A stretch of DNA of 64,000 bases from Sipunculus nudus. Taxonomy: Eukaryota; Annelida; Sipuncula; Golfingiida; Sipunculidae. The notes beneath the pieces were generated by a model, which ran no database searches, had not been told where the DNA came from, and saw only the letters and a list, made by a program, of their open reading frames with translations. Where the stretch lies: NCBI GenBank assembly GCA_026874595.1, contig CM049321.1, forward strand, positions 23,555,979-23,619,978. The letters are read 5' to 3'. Each line of letters begins with the position of its first letter. Positions within the stretch are counted from its first letter, which is position 1. This document shows positions 35,657 to 49,000 of this stretch, piece by piece. The translations under genes were made by a program, and so were the position numbers.

Positions 35657-35911
35657 AATTTAGTGCACCCCTTCAATTTGACACCTGGTACCGAATACAG
35701 AATTGGATGACAATGTTTTCCATGAGAACACAATTATTGCGTATCACTGGACTCCCTCTTACACGAAAGTTTGCATGTATTGCACACTGCACTGTCAATC
35801 CATTATGCCAAGTTGTGACACTGGAAACAGACATAGAGTGCGTGCTCGGCCTCACGAGCAACTGGTCTGCAATATACACAACTGAAGCGATCACATATCA
35901 ACGCATGAAAA
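35657..35911 (+). CDS. Exon: PAN/apple-like domain (phase 1-1)
   Basis: The acceptor CCAATCTGTTTCAG ends at 35656 and the donor is AAAA/GTATAC. The 85-codon symmetric exon shows the PAN cysteine pattern: FACIAHC, NPLC, ECVL (C-x3-C-x5-C-x10-C). Length suits a PAN module (usually about 80 residues), a carbohydrate- or protein-binding fold. Similarity judged by eye only. Confidence 0.6.
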
Positions 35912-36163
35912 GTATACGGGATTACGACAAATGTTTTCATTTCTGTTATCCTGAGCAGATTTGTTTCAAAACAATTTTTTTTCTAGTTATTAGATGACAA
36001 AACTGAAAAAGTTAATGAGATATTTAGGCGAAACCAAAAAATTCCGACTAATGTCAAATCATCAAAATCACAAATATAATAAAAAAAAAACAACGTTATC
36101 ACTAGACTTTATAGGCAGTCAAGTAGAATTTATTGTATTTATGTGACTGTAATAGACATTATG

Positions 36164-36239
<76 letters not shown>

Positions 36240-39200
36240 TATCAGACAGAATTGTGCTATTTTAGAGTCTCCACACTTGACCAATAATGGCAATACCGAG
36301 ACTGTTGCCCAAAAAAAAGGAAAAAAAAAATTATGTAAGTGTATTCTGAAAACATGTTTATGAAAAAATAAACATTATGAGTTCTGGCTTTTAATCACCT
36401 GTAAACACAGTTTTTTAATCAATCCCTTTATGCACCTGCAAAAACACAGAGTAGTTCCCGTGTTATTCTACAAAAGAGAAAAATACACATCATTTCGAAA
36501 TGATGGAATACATATTAGTTCGCAGCAGTTACTACGGCACATATCTTGGTCACTTAATGCTTGAGCAACAGGCTGTGAGTGCTTCAGTGGTAACTGATAC
36601 CCCCAGCTGCTGGCAGGGGGTAGCTGCCTAGCAACCACAGACCGTTCAGGGTAGATGGATCATGGCATTTTGTTCAAAAAAGCTTGATTTGAAAAATACA
36701 AACCAAATTTGTCCAATTAATTCAATCTTTTTCATCAATTTCATTAATAAACCTGTCAACACATGTATTTGATCGCCCAGTAAGACAGTAACGTATGCTA
36801 CAGTAAAGGCATGATGTTGGGGCTAAAAAAAAACAGGGTACCAGATAAAATTGACATTTTTAACTGGCTATAACTTTTTTTATCCAATTTTTAACCACAC
36901 AATTATTACTTTCTGCATTAAATGACATGTTTGGTATCACAAGTAATATTTAGGTGATTTTAATTTTTTACAATCAGCGGAACACCCTAAAATCATTCTG
37001 TCAGGCAATTTTAGGCCTACACTTGTTCACTTCAGTACTAAAAATAGACCTACCTAGGTGAGTACACTGTGCTTGTTTGACCGGTTTTTTTTATCACATT
37101 TCATATATCTGACAAAGAGGTGCCTAATTATTTTCTCCTTTATTCTATCAAAAATATTTAAGAAGATCACCAGTAAATTAATAAAATTAATATAAATTAA
37201 TATAAATGATTAAGAATTTAATTTATGTACACTAACTTGATGAGTGGATAATATTATTAATATAAATAGTGAACCGCAAAGAAATCTGACGTGTTACTGT
37301 TATAAGAACCAAAATTATTCATAGTAATGTAAACCTGCAAAACAGTTTAAGCATGAGTTTAATGTGTATTCATTTTCAACTACAGTTACATAGCTTATGG
37401 GAGAGCTACAATGCACAAGTGTGAAAAAATGTGTAAATATGTGATTTCTAATTATGGTCATACATATATTGCTTGTACAGAATATGAAGTATTCATTTTC
37501 ATGTACTCTTATATAAGCTTGTTGTAGAGTCAGATGGGCAGGTCCTTGACTTACGGAATGAGATGTTGGACTATATTTATTGAAATAATTAAGTAAATAA
37601 TTATTTTAAACATAAACTATTTCCTGGGGAATTGCAGGGTTAGTGAAGTGATTATATGATTTTTTTGGTATGGGCTTAAGTAAATATATTAGCAAGAACA
37701 TTCAACAGATAACATGACAACATTTCAATATGTACAAGTTAATATATTTAAAACACTTAACTCATTGAAATATTTATAAATTTAATGCTATGACAAAAGC
37801 GAGGTAACAGAACGAATACTTGTGACGGCACATTATACATACATGATATAACTTGGGTGGCTTTATTTATAAATCGCTGGAGAAATCCTTCGAAAATCCA
37901 TACATGTCTGATTCATAAAGCAAAGGGATTTATTTGCTGTGCATCATCAGTGTTATCCTAGCAATCACCCTTCAGGAAACACCAAAGAATGATTTGGCTC
38001 TGGTAAGAAGTGTATAATGATATATACATGTGTGTTACATCTGATTTAAGCCTGGGTAATTATGCATGGTCAAACTCAAAACTTTATACTGGTATTTTTA
38101 TAAGGTCAATTTGAATACATTTCTATAAAAAATAAGCAATGATGATGGATAATTCTTGTTTCATCCAAATCAAAGGAAAGAAAATACAAGCTCCACAAGC
38201 AGGAGCATAGATACCATGTTAATCATTCCGTATATCCTCAGCTTACACTGCCATGAATTATCATTCCGTAGCCATGTTATTATCATTTATTAATTATAAC
38301 AATTTCAAGTGATGATTATTTGAAGCATTTTATGAATAAAAAGAGGATTTAAAATGAGAACTTTTTGACCACTCATTATTGTGTTTTTTTAACTTTTTTT
38401 AATCTTTCTTTTGGTTATGGAATGAGTGATAATTAGCATATTATAATTAGTGTCAAACAAAACCTTATCTTTGCCTCAGGATGTGTAAAATTAAAAAAGT
38501 GAAAGGTTATGTTCCTGGGATTAAAAATGACAGGCAACAAGTTTTATATTATTGATTTAATAGATAATGGAGATGAGGAAATTTTACCCACAGTTTTATT
38601 ACAATTATTATTTTTAAAGCATAAACTTCACAATGTAATATTTCCAGCAAAATTTTCAAGATAACAATTTTTTTGAACTTATCCTGATAGGACAATATCG
38701 TTTTTAAGAATAGGTATAAAACTTGTATTGGAAAGAAAAATGAAAAGTTCATGTTTATGACTCAGTTTCATGGACCTGCCCGGAAAAAGGTGTAAATGTG
38801 TTATTCCTAAAGGTGGTCATATATAGAGTTGTGGACTAGTCCAAAGTATTAGGCTGGACTGGACTGCTAAAAAAATACTGGACCGCTTATTCCTGGACCG
38901 AATTTATAAACATTTATGCGAAACATGGATTAAATTTCATGGATTTATTTTCATCCTAAAAATCTTTTAAATAACCTCTCAAAGGAAGTCTCTTAGCTAC
39001 GTAAATGTATTTAAAGCAATGGCACCTGGCATAGTTTAATAAAAATGTAATCTTTCATATATACTAGTATTTTTTTTCTGGACAGTCAGAGGTAATTTTT
39101 GGTTATTAACTTATGATTGAAGTGACATGTTTACCATAAGAATCAGTGTCCCCTGCTCTGTTGCACAATGCTACTGCTTTTTCTGATGTTTCACTTTCTA

Positions 39201-42200
39201 TCAATGTATAATAAGAACAATTTCTATACATTTACTATGCATTAAATGCATAGTCCTTTACTGTATAAACTCTTTGTCAATCCGCAGCCATCCTCGCCCA
39301 GCAAAGACTTTGAATCAGCCTAGCCCCCCGAATCTGCGCAATTTGGTTTATGCTCTAACCACCCCCTCCCCCCCCCCCCCGCTGTTCACACTAAATATTC
39401 AACTGTTGTAATTCAGAAATCAAACCAGGTCTTGCGATTCACGTACAGATTATATTACACTTATTGCAAGGCCGACTGTGTATGTGATATTCGGTTTTTG
39501 TTAAATAGTTGACCAAATAAGCACAAAAACTACAATTTTAATTTATTTTAATTATATTTTACTAAATGGACCAGACCGCTTGGACTTGTCCACCTACGGG
39601 ACTGGACCGCATACGACTGGACCGGACCAGAGTTGGACCGCTTATGTGTGGGACTGCACTTCCAGGGGTTGGTTCGGCCCTGTCCGCGACTCTAGTCATA
39701 TAATATACTCATACAAGATACATTCAGACTATAAGCTTGCCTTGGATATCTATAATTTTAAAGTTAGGTGTACACCACTATTTTAATGTTTGATATAAAA
39801 TATTCGGATCTGTTTTTAATATGAGGGTTTCAATAGTTCTTCATCTGATAAAATAAGGTACTTTTTGTTAAATACACTTCTATTTTGTTTTTCTTATTCT
39901 CTCTTGTTTTATTTATATTTATAAGTAAAAATAAAAAATTGTATACGTGAATTAGTGTTTCATGGTAACAGGTACATACAGACCAGGGACTTTTATGAGA
40001 ATAGACCTTTGGTAAAGGTTTAAACTAGCTGACAGGACTAGGTTTGACTGACCATAAAGAAATAAGAAAAAATAAAATCAAACAGGTGTTGGAGGCCCTA
40101 ACTGCTGAAAGACATAAAGTATCATACAGGAAAAAATTGTTGCTTTAAAAATTGGATTTAATGAGTTATACCAGGTTTTATTTCTGTAATATACACTGTT
40201 TTCCTAATTCTTGGATATTTCATATGTTTGCCTAATCTTGTATGAAATATGCGTCCTTGCTCAGCTGATATCTAATATAATTTAACCATTTTTTAACAGA
40301 ATCGGCTCCACAAAATTATCTTTTTAAACATACCAAAATTAAAAAAAAAATGAATAGAAATAACTGTATGAGAGTATACAATATAGAACATGTCCATGCT
40401 GATCCATACACCAGTGAGCTACAGTGGTCCACTGTGTTACACTGAGTGATAAACCCAATACCTCTGCTGCGGTGATAACTGACCAGCGCTACACACTGCT
40501 ACACAAGCAGCTCACTCAAGTCATTAAGTGACCCTACTGGTAACTGCTGTGAGTTATTAACCCTGGCAGCCCATAATGGATAACATATATGATAAAAGGA
40601 AATAATTATAATGGAAACTTGTAAACATGTAAATCATAAGATATATATATATCTTAAAATGAGCTTTCTGTGTGTTTTTCAGCTCTTTGTCTAAAATATT
40701 AGGGTGATAAATGAATTATGAGTAACCGTTATTAAATAAGGAAGAAATGTGACAAAATAAAAACCATTCAACCCTGTATAGTACATAACTATCATAAATA
40801 AAGACGACTCTAACAAATGTAACAACACATTTTGTTGCAGATTGCAATGAAGAGTTTACAGACATGTTTAATCAGACACATCCCTCCGGGAAAGATGGAA
40901 TACCAACCTGCTACCATGTTCCACCGGAGGTAAAGATAAAAATTTTACTTTTAGCAAAAAAAAGGTAATACAGGTAGGATTTTTTAGTGAGTGATTTAAC
41001 AATCTATAATATATGATTTGACAGTTTTTTTAAATGTTGAGGAAAAGAATTCAATATGATCTCTTCCGCTTGCTATGTTATATTTTATGGAGCTCAATAA
41101 CTGCTTATGTTGTTCCGAATTAGCCGACCCTGGCCTCAACTGTCTGATGCTATCCGTCCAAAGTTCTGTAATTATTCTATACATTATCTTCTCTAGTCTA
41201 AAAGTGATATTTGCTTTTTTCTTTATTGCTGGATGTAATGTCCTGCATGAGGCGGGGTTTTTATTTCAGAAATCATCACGTTAAATTTAATATTTAAAAT
41301 CCTGAATCTATAGTACAAGGCGGACATGCGTAGCTGAATGATTTGTTCAAACGATACTTTGCTGAACAGTCTGACCATAAAATACAACCTCCGTATTCTT
41401 TTACGAGTTGTCTTATTATCATTATTCTAAAAAGAGTGAATGTATATTCATACTTCAAATCTTTAAATCAGTATGTTATTCTACCTTGCCGCTCGTTGAG
41501 TATTTATAATAGCATTGTTATGGCATTTTAAGTTAATCGTATGTGTAAAGGAGCAAAATAAGTTGTTTTAGTAACAGGAGCTTTAGTATTTTGTTATTCA
41601 TTTCTCTCTTCTCCAAAGCCAGTTGGCTCGATATCTTGTAATGTTTGCCAAGGTCTTTCCATCATTTAATATTTTCAGTTCTTTCTCCCCCTTTATATTT
41701 TCAAATATCAATTTAGATTTCTATTATGAAATTTTAAAATTCACTCATCCTTCGCCAGTCGACTGGTATGTCAATGGTGATGTTTGTATAGATTTAAGAA
41801 TCTCATTTAATTTATTTTAATATTTCGCCGCTATATTTTTAGCAAAGCGGCCTCAACCAGACCGATGGCGAGGAACTTTGTAAGAAGAAAAGAGCGACCC
41901 TTCTGACAATCGAGTCCCCGGAAGAACAGACACATATAGCTACTCTCTTGCAGGATCATGATGACATGTCCAGTAACTGAAACCCTGTGTTATATTGTGG
42001 TCTGAAGGAAAACCTTACATAATCAAAGCCCCATTATCTAAAACGTTATTCTAGTTTCCAAAATTTGTGCTTGATTATGGAAAAGGGATACAAACTTCAC
42101 TTTCTACCCTTCCTACCTTTAACAATGACACGCTAAGGAAATAATTCTTTGTAAGATTGCAGTTGTTTATTTATGCTAAAGATGAGCCGCGTTTATGCAT

Positions 42201-42950
42201 TTAATATAAGACATTTGTTACAGCTTCGTAACCTATAGACAGAAAAACAAAATTGAAATGAACGAATTAATACACGAGATATTACTCCACTGTTTAAAAT
42301 AATTTCGTTCTTTTGAAATGGGGCCTAACAAATCCTAGATCGGAAATACATTTGGGAGCACCTCTCACATTTTACTCTGCGTTCCTTAATATGAGGCCAG
42401 ATGAAATGAAATAAAAGACGACTTGTTTAAAGTGATACCAAAGTCAGACCGGTATAGTATGCACTACGATTAATTCACGTTGATAGATTCATCATGTGCT
42501 TTCCTCAGAGAGATTGGGGCTTTTATAAGGATACCTTTATATTTAAACCCAAGTATTGTTTGGATGTTTGCTCTACACAAATCCAGTTCATGATTCCAAA
42601 AATAATGATAGCTAATTGTAAGTCTTCAAACGCACTGCAAGTAGATGAACTTACCATGTGCACACAATTTGATGTACACGCTGTAATCGAATTATATATT
42701 TGTTTATTGAATAGTGAGACTCATCTACATTTGGCTCTCAGCTTTTTTCGAACCCAGAACAGAAACATGGTCCTGGGCTGCTACAGGAGAGAGTATGGAC
42801 TACAGTAACTGGTACTTTGCAAACCAAATCTATGATCTACAAGACAAGTACTGCGCTGTCATCAGTCCCCTTTGGGGTAACAAGTGGATGAATTCAAAGT
42901 GTGTATGGAAATACGGAATTATTTGCGAGTCTGCTGCCGCAACAATATAA
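35657..42950 (+). CDS. Secreted PAN-domain plus C-type lectin-domain protein (partial, 5' exon missing)
   Basis: Four exons fit together: 35657-35911, 40841-40929, 41843-41972 and 42715-42950. Intron phases agree at every join (1, 0, 1), giving an open frame that ends at TAA 42948-42950. The first exon is a PAN/apple-like module; the other three make a complete long-form C-type lectin domain with six Cys. No transmembrane segment follows, so the product is probably secreted and may act in recognition or immunity (inference from family). The signal-peptide exon must end in phase 1 and was not found. The stretch 35457-35522 (ATG to CAG/GTAAAA) looks hydrophobic but ends in phase 0 and does not fit. 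Further exons could lie in the 4.9-kb intron. AATAAA at 43020-43025 follows the stop by 70 bases. Confidence 0.75.
35912..38815. other. Intron sequence of the lectin gene
   Basis: AT-rich, (TA)n at 36166-36236, no further exon recognised. Confidence 0.4.
38824..39694. mobile_element. Non-autonomous hAT-like element with TGGACCG subterminal repeats
   Basis: The perfect 8-bp target duplication GTCATATA lies at 38816-38823 and 39695-39702. The ends are TAGAGTTGTGGACTAG and, reversed, TAGAGTCGCGGACAGG. Both ends carry repeated ACTGGACCG / TGGACCGCTTAT units. No transposase. Inserted in the lectin gene intron. Confidence 0.85.
39703..40840. other. Intron sequence, nothing recognised
   Basis: AT-rich up to the acceptor TTTTGTTGCAG at 40840. 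Confidence 0.4.
40841..40929 (+). CDS. Exon: start of C-type lectin domain (phase 1-0)
   Basis: Acceptor TTTTGTTGCAG and donor GAG/GTAAAG. Encodes CNEEF...PTCYHVPPE, which supplies the first two Cys typical of long-form C-type lectin domains. Confidence 0.75.
41843..41972 (+). CDS. Exon: middle of C-type lectin domain (phase 0-1)
   Basis: Acceptor TATATTTTTAG; donor TCCA/GTAACT. Encodes DGEELCKKK and ATLLTIESPEEQTHIATLL, the alpha-helix/Cys and E-containing strand of the domain. A broken duplicate lies at 34684. Confidence 0.8.
42715..42950 (+). CDS. Exon: end of C-type lectin domain and stop (phase 1-end)
   Basis: The acceptor TTTGTTTATTGAATAG ends at 42714. Encodes IYIWLS (in place of WIGL), ETWSWA, DYSNW, KYCAVI, NSKCVW and GIICE, then eight residues and TAA. 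EPN/QPD and the WND triad are absent. A start at the alternative acceptor 42758 would remove the WIGL-like strand and break the phase. Confidence 0.85.
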
Positions 42951-43019
42951 TTTTTGGGAAAATGGATTTTCTTTAGGTCTAATTTCAGAACGTAAACTTG
43001 GATGAATAATTCCGGTTTT

Positions 43020-43025
43020 AATAAA
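43020..43025 (+). promoter_or_regulatory. Candidate polyadenylation signal AATAAA
   Basis: 70 bases after the lectin stop codon, in AT-rich sequence. Confidence 0.45.
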
Positions 43026-43099
43026 TAATTATACAACACAAAAAGACACGAAATGGTCGAAGATAACGATGGTTGAAGGCACAGCGCCGAAACAGCTGT

Positions 43100-44499
43100 T
43101 TGCCGCTTGTTGCAAGATTGGTGTACAAATTGTTAAGATAAAGTGTGCACAGAGACCTATGGAGGAGAGTATATAAATGATAAAATTACTTTGAATTTTC
43201 CTGTTATAATTATTCTGTGAACAGGTTTATAGCCTTTGACCAGGCAGTTGGATAACATGCCATATGTACGAAGTCTTATATCCTAGTTTAACCAATTTGC
43301 CAGGACGGCCTGCCGGCCTATACTGGGCTCTTGGTTTGTAAAGGCAGGATAGATAACGTCTTCAAGTTTCAAAGAAATTACCTGTTTATCACAGAAGAAC
43401 CGGCCCTAGCCCTACTATCGCATCAGAGATAACACTAGTATTATATCCTAGCTTAATGTAGGTCAAGGTCTGTGCTAGAGTACCCGTGCTGTAACCCCCC
43501 TGACAATTTTATTTTTGCTCTTTGCTTAACGAAAACGAAGCATTTTTGCTTCACTCTTCAAAGCGGCGCAGCAGTAGTCACGAGATCTGGAATGAAATGG
43601 GAGAGAAAGATCACTAAACCCAAGAACAGCTACACTTCCTCGGCCATTGCAAGTTCTCTGAAGTCTTTCTGAGCCTGAAACTTATCTGTTGAAGTACAAT
43701 TCCCATGGATGACAACACGTGGCACACGAACACTACTGTTCGCATCAAATGGCTTTGTAGAGTGAGAAATTACATTCACTTATTTTATTTATAAAAACAA
43801 TGGCTCCAGTATGTTTGTGGACAAAACACACGTATGTGTGTGAAAGAGCAAAGAAAATGATTCTATTATTGGGGATGTGTGGGGGGTTAGGGGTCTTTCC
43901 ATCTTCTCTGTAAGGGGGTGGCCAAAGGTTAATTTGACCTGATGATCCTTATTTCCGGTGCTTTTTTGTATGTTATCCTGTTAGTCCAATCACATTTTCT
44001 TAAAGTCGGATATTCTGATAGCCAGAATTCCGACTCACTAAAGAAAAAATCATATGAAGCCTCGATGACACTTCCGAGTTGGCGTATCCACATACTATTA
44101 GTGAACGCATAATTGTTTACAAACTGTAAAACTATGAAATCTAAGTTGCTTGCACATGTGAGGGTGTTGACAGGTCACTGGGTGGACTACGGTTCATCTG
44201 TTTTGTCGCATAATGTCCCAAATTAAAGTGTTTCAATTATCTTGCCCCAACATTTTATTAACACTTGGATTTAAACAACACGAACACCCTGTGTGCAGTG
44301 TGATTGGCGTTTTTTTTCTTTTAATTAATTTAATTAATTTAATCTTTGATTAAATGACATTTGGTATCGGAATAGGTCTCTTTAACATGAAAGGGTCATA
44401 AATAGTTGAATGCCTATAAAATAAAGGCAGGGGCAATATGTGCAAAATTGTGATAATAGGTTGACACTAAGGTTTATTAATAAAACTGTCCACAGCCGC

Positions 44500-44568
<69 letters not shown>

Positions 44569-45865
44569 TTCCATATACCTAATGCAGTTGAAGTGATCCT
44601 TGTGAATGCCCATATCTGGACTGTGCCTCAAAAATCAGTTATACATCCACTCTGTAGTCCGTTACAGAGGTACGTGGCCGTCCTCAGACACTGACGTACT
44701 CAATCAGGAACATCGTCTATTTAGCTGAACTGACACGGGATCCGACACTGGCAAACACAAATCCGCCTCTGGACTGCAGACGACCATCAGACTACACCTC
44801 ACTGGCCCGCTGACCTAGGCGCTTGTGAAGAGTTCTTCTTATCCCTGGCTTATATACGCTTGCTGACGTAACACGTCGTTACCGTCTTCTGACCAATCAT
44901 CTGAAAGAATTATCTGTCTTAAACTATCCGTCAGAATTCCATGAATACTAAAATGGACACGCCTCCAGAGAGCACACGATCAGAAAAAAAATATGCAGGT
45001 GCGCTGCCTCTGATATCTACAAAAAACAATGTAATTATAGAAACCGTCTAGACATGAATCGGTTCCTAAGGATATAAAATGTACTGAATTAACATCAAAT
45101 GAGACACCAGGGTTCTCAAAAATGAGTTCTCACGGTAAAATATAAACATGATACTCTATAAATTATAAAAACAATCATCTGGTTATACTCCTTACTTAAA
45201 TATGCAATAAAATAAGTCACAGTCCTTGACAGCCCGTAATCTTGACGTAATCAATGAATTGATGTCTGCATGTTCTACAGAGCCACAACTGGGTCTACAC
45301 AGCCAGAGGTCGAAAACGTCATACCTCAATTGCAGTTCCCTGTTATCCATTTTACGTATAGACACTGCCGTCACATAAGAGTTTCAATGCGTCTGGAAGC
45401 ATTTAAATGCAAAATATATATTAAAATTAATCAATTACAAATGAATTACGAAACCATCATGAAATGCAACTGGATGTCCTTGCGATAGCATCCCTCCCAC
45501 CCCACCCAAGCGGGTTTGAGTGAGCAGTGTTATTAAGATAGCCCAGACATGAAGCCTCAAACTTAGGCTGAGGTCCAAAATCGGTCATGTGACTATTACT
45601 CGGAACTATAAGGTCAATTTTGGGAAATTAGCCGTATTGGCGAGACAGTGAAAAAATGCAGAACTATGATAATAATGGAGTTTGAAATTGAAAATAAGGT
45701 CAAGGTCATGTCAGGTGCAATTATGTCACCTGCATCTATTAATACTACCAAAGGTCAGATGTTTGAATTTTAAAAATAAGTGAGGAGAATTAGGGCAAAC
45801 ACGGTAAGTCAATTCTAATCGATGTTGATTTTCCTCCGAGGGACACAGAAAAGACCACCTAGAAC
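43100..45865. other. No recognisable gene
   Basis: (TA)n(GA)n at 44502-44566. A 22-bp match to the repeat at 413-434 occurs at about 45278. The ORFs at 43472-43672 and 45270-45488 show no domains. Confidence 0.35.
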
Positions 45866-45905
45866 AGTGGTGGATCCAGAAATTCGTTAACAAGGGGGCG
45901 CTAAC
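45865..45905. mobile_element. hAT-like terminus fragment
   Basis: CAGTGGTGGATCCAGAAAT followed by a GGGGGCGC stretch resembles hAT inverted-repeat ends of the CAGTGGCGGATCCAG type. No partner end found. Confidence 0.35.
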
Positions 45906-45968
45906 ATTGGATAAGCGGTTGCTGGGTATTCAGAAAACAGTCTTAAATTGTGCATGTACTGTTTGTTT

Positions 45969-45971
<3 letters not shown>

Positions 45972-46011
<40 letters not shown>

Positions 46012-46048
46012 AATATATATATATTATTATTATTAGTATCATTATTAT
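45972..46048. repeat. (TA)n(ATT)n microsatellite
   Basis: TA run passing into TTA repeats; short ORFs on both strands here are artefacts. Confidence 0.9.
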
Positions 46049-46099
46049 TATTATTATTACCTGCAGTAATGACGAAAAAGCTTCTCTCAATATAGTAAT

Positions 46100-49000
46100 A
46101 TTAGGATGCTAAAATAATTAAAGGAGCGAATCCCAGAGCTGTTTATTCCTCAATTTATGAATTTGAAAATAATAAATATGAATAATATAATCTTAAAAAA
46201 AGATTTATGAAAGAAATACAAATATCGAATAACTGGGAAAATAAAATGAGAGATGTTCCGCTACTGTAAAATACCCAAATATCGAAATAGAAATAAACTC
46301 TTCAACCCCTATAATCCTTCCTTACCGAATTGGTAGGGGTACAATAAAAATGTCTATCTTTAGTGCCAAACAGAAGTAATGAAAACATTATCATAGATGG
46401 GACCTGGGAGTAAAGACACATGATCCTAGCTTTAGCTGAACAGCCGTTCCCAAGGCGAAACCAAAAACTGGGTTGGCGGTTGTATTTTTATATTTAAAAA
46501 CATTTGAAAGTCGTGTGTTACTGGTACTATTGTTAAGCATATTCTTCCACTTTTTTTCGAAGCACTCTTTTTCGTGAAAAAAATGGGATCATCGGTTTCA
46601 ACGGCCGTCATGCAGCATAACAGAGTAGTAGTATTTTTTTTATATTTATGTAGCTTTCATGCAGGGACAGGCGGCCCTTAGATCCAAAGGCTGCAGTTCT
46701 AATTATATAGACTGGTACTTTCTGCTTTTTCTTCATCAGCCGTACGATGGCTTAATCTAAGCTGTATATGGGTCCATGGGTGTCTCGTATTGCGATTCAT
46801 TGGACCTTCGTTTAGCTGACCAATATTCAAGCATCTTTGTAAAAAAAATCACTTATATCAGTTACTACAAAGAAAAGATTACGTTCTCTTTGACGTGAAC
46901 ATTATAGTTTTTGACAGGGACTATGCTTACGTTTATCTTAAATATCAGTTTAACAGGCTGAATTTTAGAAATGCACAACTTGAAATTGATCACAAGGCTA
47001 TGGATTGGTCTGTCATTCCGACCTCTCCAGAACATATATATCGACGTTTTGCTGCGTACTTCAGCTGAATAAACTGAATAAACAGTTGCACAAACCATTT
47101 TCTACATTAGGCATACGGGACTCTCAAGAGCTGTCGTTTTGTGCGGGACCTTGGAAATGTGAAGGGGGCACATATGTGTCTTTTTTCTACCAGTTTAATC
47201 ACCGAATCCCAGCCCATATCGACGTTTTTACCATATATCCTGACATTTTAACAGAACAGCCTTGTATCCATTATATATTGACCAATTAAGCCTTACTAAG
47301 TATGACTGCCTGAAGATTATCCGACTTTAGTCGGACGGTCTTTGCAGGTCACCTAGTTAATTTCCTGTGTTATCATGTTTATCCTGCTTAATGGCCACCA
47401 GAACACCTCCGGTCCTAATACTTGTAAATACTAGAGAGGCTAATGATCCCATTACATCGTTATAGCAGATGTCAACAGTAATATTTAGAACCATGGTACA
47501 CTTGGTGCCGTTAATGTGTTAAGTCGTATTCTGTAAAAGACACATAAATCGGCATTTCTTGAAAACTCAAAGGTATAACCACTAAGTTTGACAGCGGTCA
47601 TGGTAAATTATGTTTCCATATTTATTATTTTTTTTTTAAATATTGTGGTTTGCTTTTTCTTCGCGAGGGCTTAATATTTGCTAAATTCACGGCTGAATTA
47701 TCGCAAAATTAAACTTTCCTGAATAAGATGCAACACTTGCACAGGGGAACAGTAATTTATTCTTTAGTGTCAATGGCATTTCTTGTATGGTGTTTCGGTA
47801 GCGTCAGTTTTTGATCTCAATATTTAAGTTTATTAACAACTATAAATTGCATCAACATTTATAGCTAATTTGGTAAGGTAACATCACATTATGCACACAT
47901 ATTTATTCATTTTTTTTTATAAAAATATTTTTTAAATTTGTAAAACAATAAATATCTGCCGGGAAATGACACTAGATTCAGAATTAACAATTTTAAATTC
48001 ATCTTCATTTATCAATGATTTGGCTCTTATATTATCAAAGAATGGCTATTGATGGGGTTAATTATATCTAAATTCACTTAAATCATTTAACAAGATATTC
48101 ATTTCTTTTTAATTCTACATTACCACAGGATGTCATCATCTGGATTGCTCCTTGAATTACTATTTCAAGAAAAGTTTTGTACATTGGAGTGGGAACAGCT
48201 TTACAATTAAAGAAATACAATTCAAGCAATAACAATTATTGCAATACACTTAATGGGGGGGGGGGGGGTGACATAAGAATAAATGTACACCTGTGACAGC
48301 AGGGGTGCTCGACCAGGGTTGCATCACTAATAAGGTTATCCAGGCAGGTCTATAGTAACCAGAAGTGGGCTGCCTGGTGCTTAACAATACAAATGAATAC
48401 AACATAGACCCTGGATAAAACTTCAATAAATATCCTAATTTTTTAGCTTTTATTTTCAAATTTCAGAATGTAACAGATTGTATGTAACAATTAACTGCGA
48501 AAATTAAATCAAATGTGCAAACAAGAAAAAAACCGTGCCTTGGTCTAAGTTGGGTAAATTTAAGGTACTGACTTTATATATATGCTAATAACTTAGAAAA
48601 ATACAAAATTCAGACCTAATGTTGGGTATGCCATTAAATCTTGATTAAATTTAGTTATATCTCTGAAAAAAAAGTCTCAAGCTTCAGTCATTCTCATGTT
48701 AAGTGAGTAAATATATTTTCTGATTTTTTTTACAAAGTGCACTATGTTCGGGCACATAACTTAAAAAAAAACTTACGCAATACTCACATAATTTCTGGCA
48801 CGTACATAACAAATGATCAAAGGAATATGTATACTAAATATGTTCAGATCAGATCATTGGTGTTGATATTAGGCAGTCTGGAAGTGTAACAATGGGTTTT
48901 TTTAATGGAAAATTGAGTTTTCCCTTAATAGCTCAAAGGAACAAAGTTCTGATGACCCAGTTTCCGGTATGGTAGGAGATTTTGGGGGACATCTAACTAT

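Noticed and set aside
42494-42808. 104-codon ORF and the acceptor before 42504 as an extra lectin exon
   Set aside because: No C-type lectin pattern, and the exon starting at 42715 already restores the phase and the WIGL-like strand.
47005-47289. 94-codon ORF with several Cys
   Set aside because: No recognisable domain, no convincing splice sites and no partner exon.
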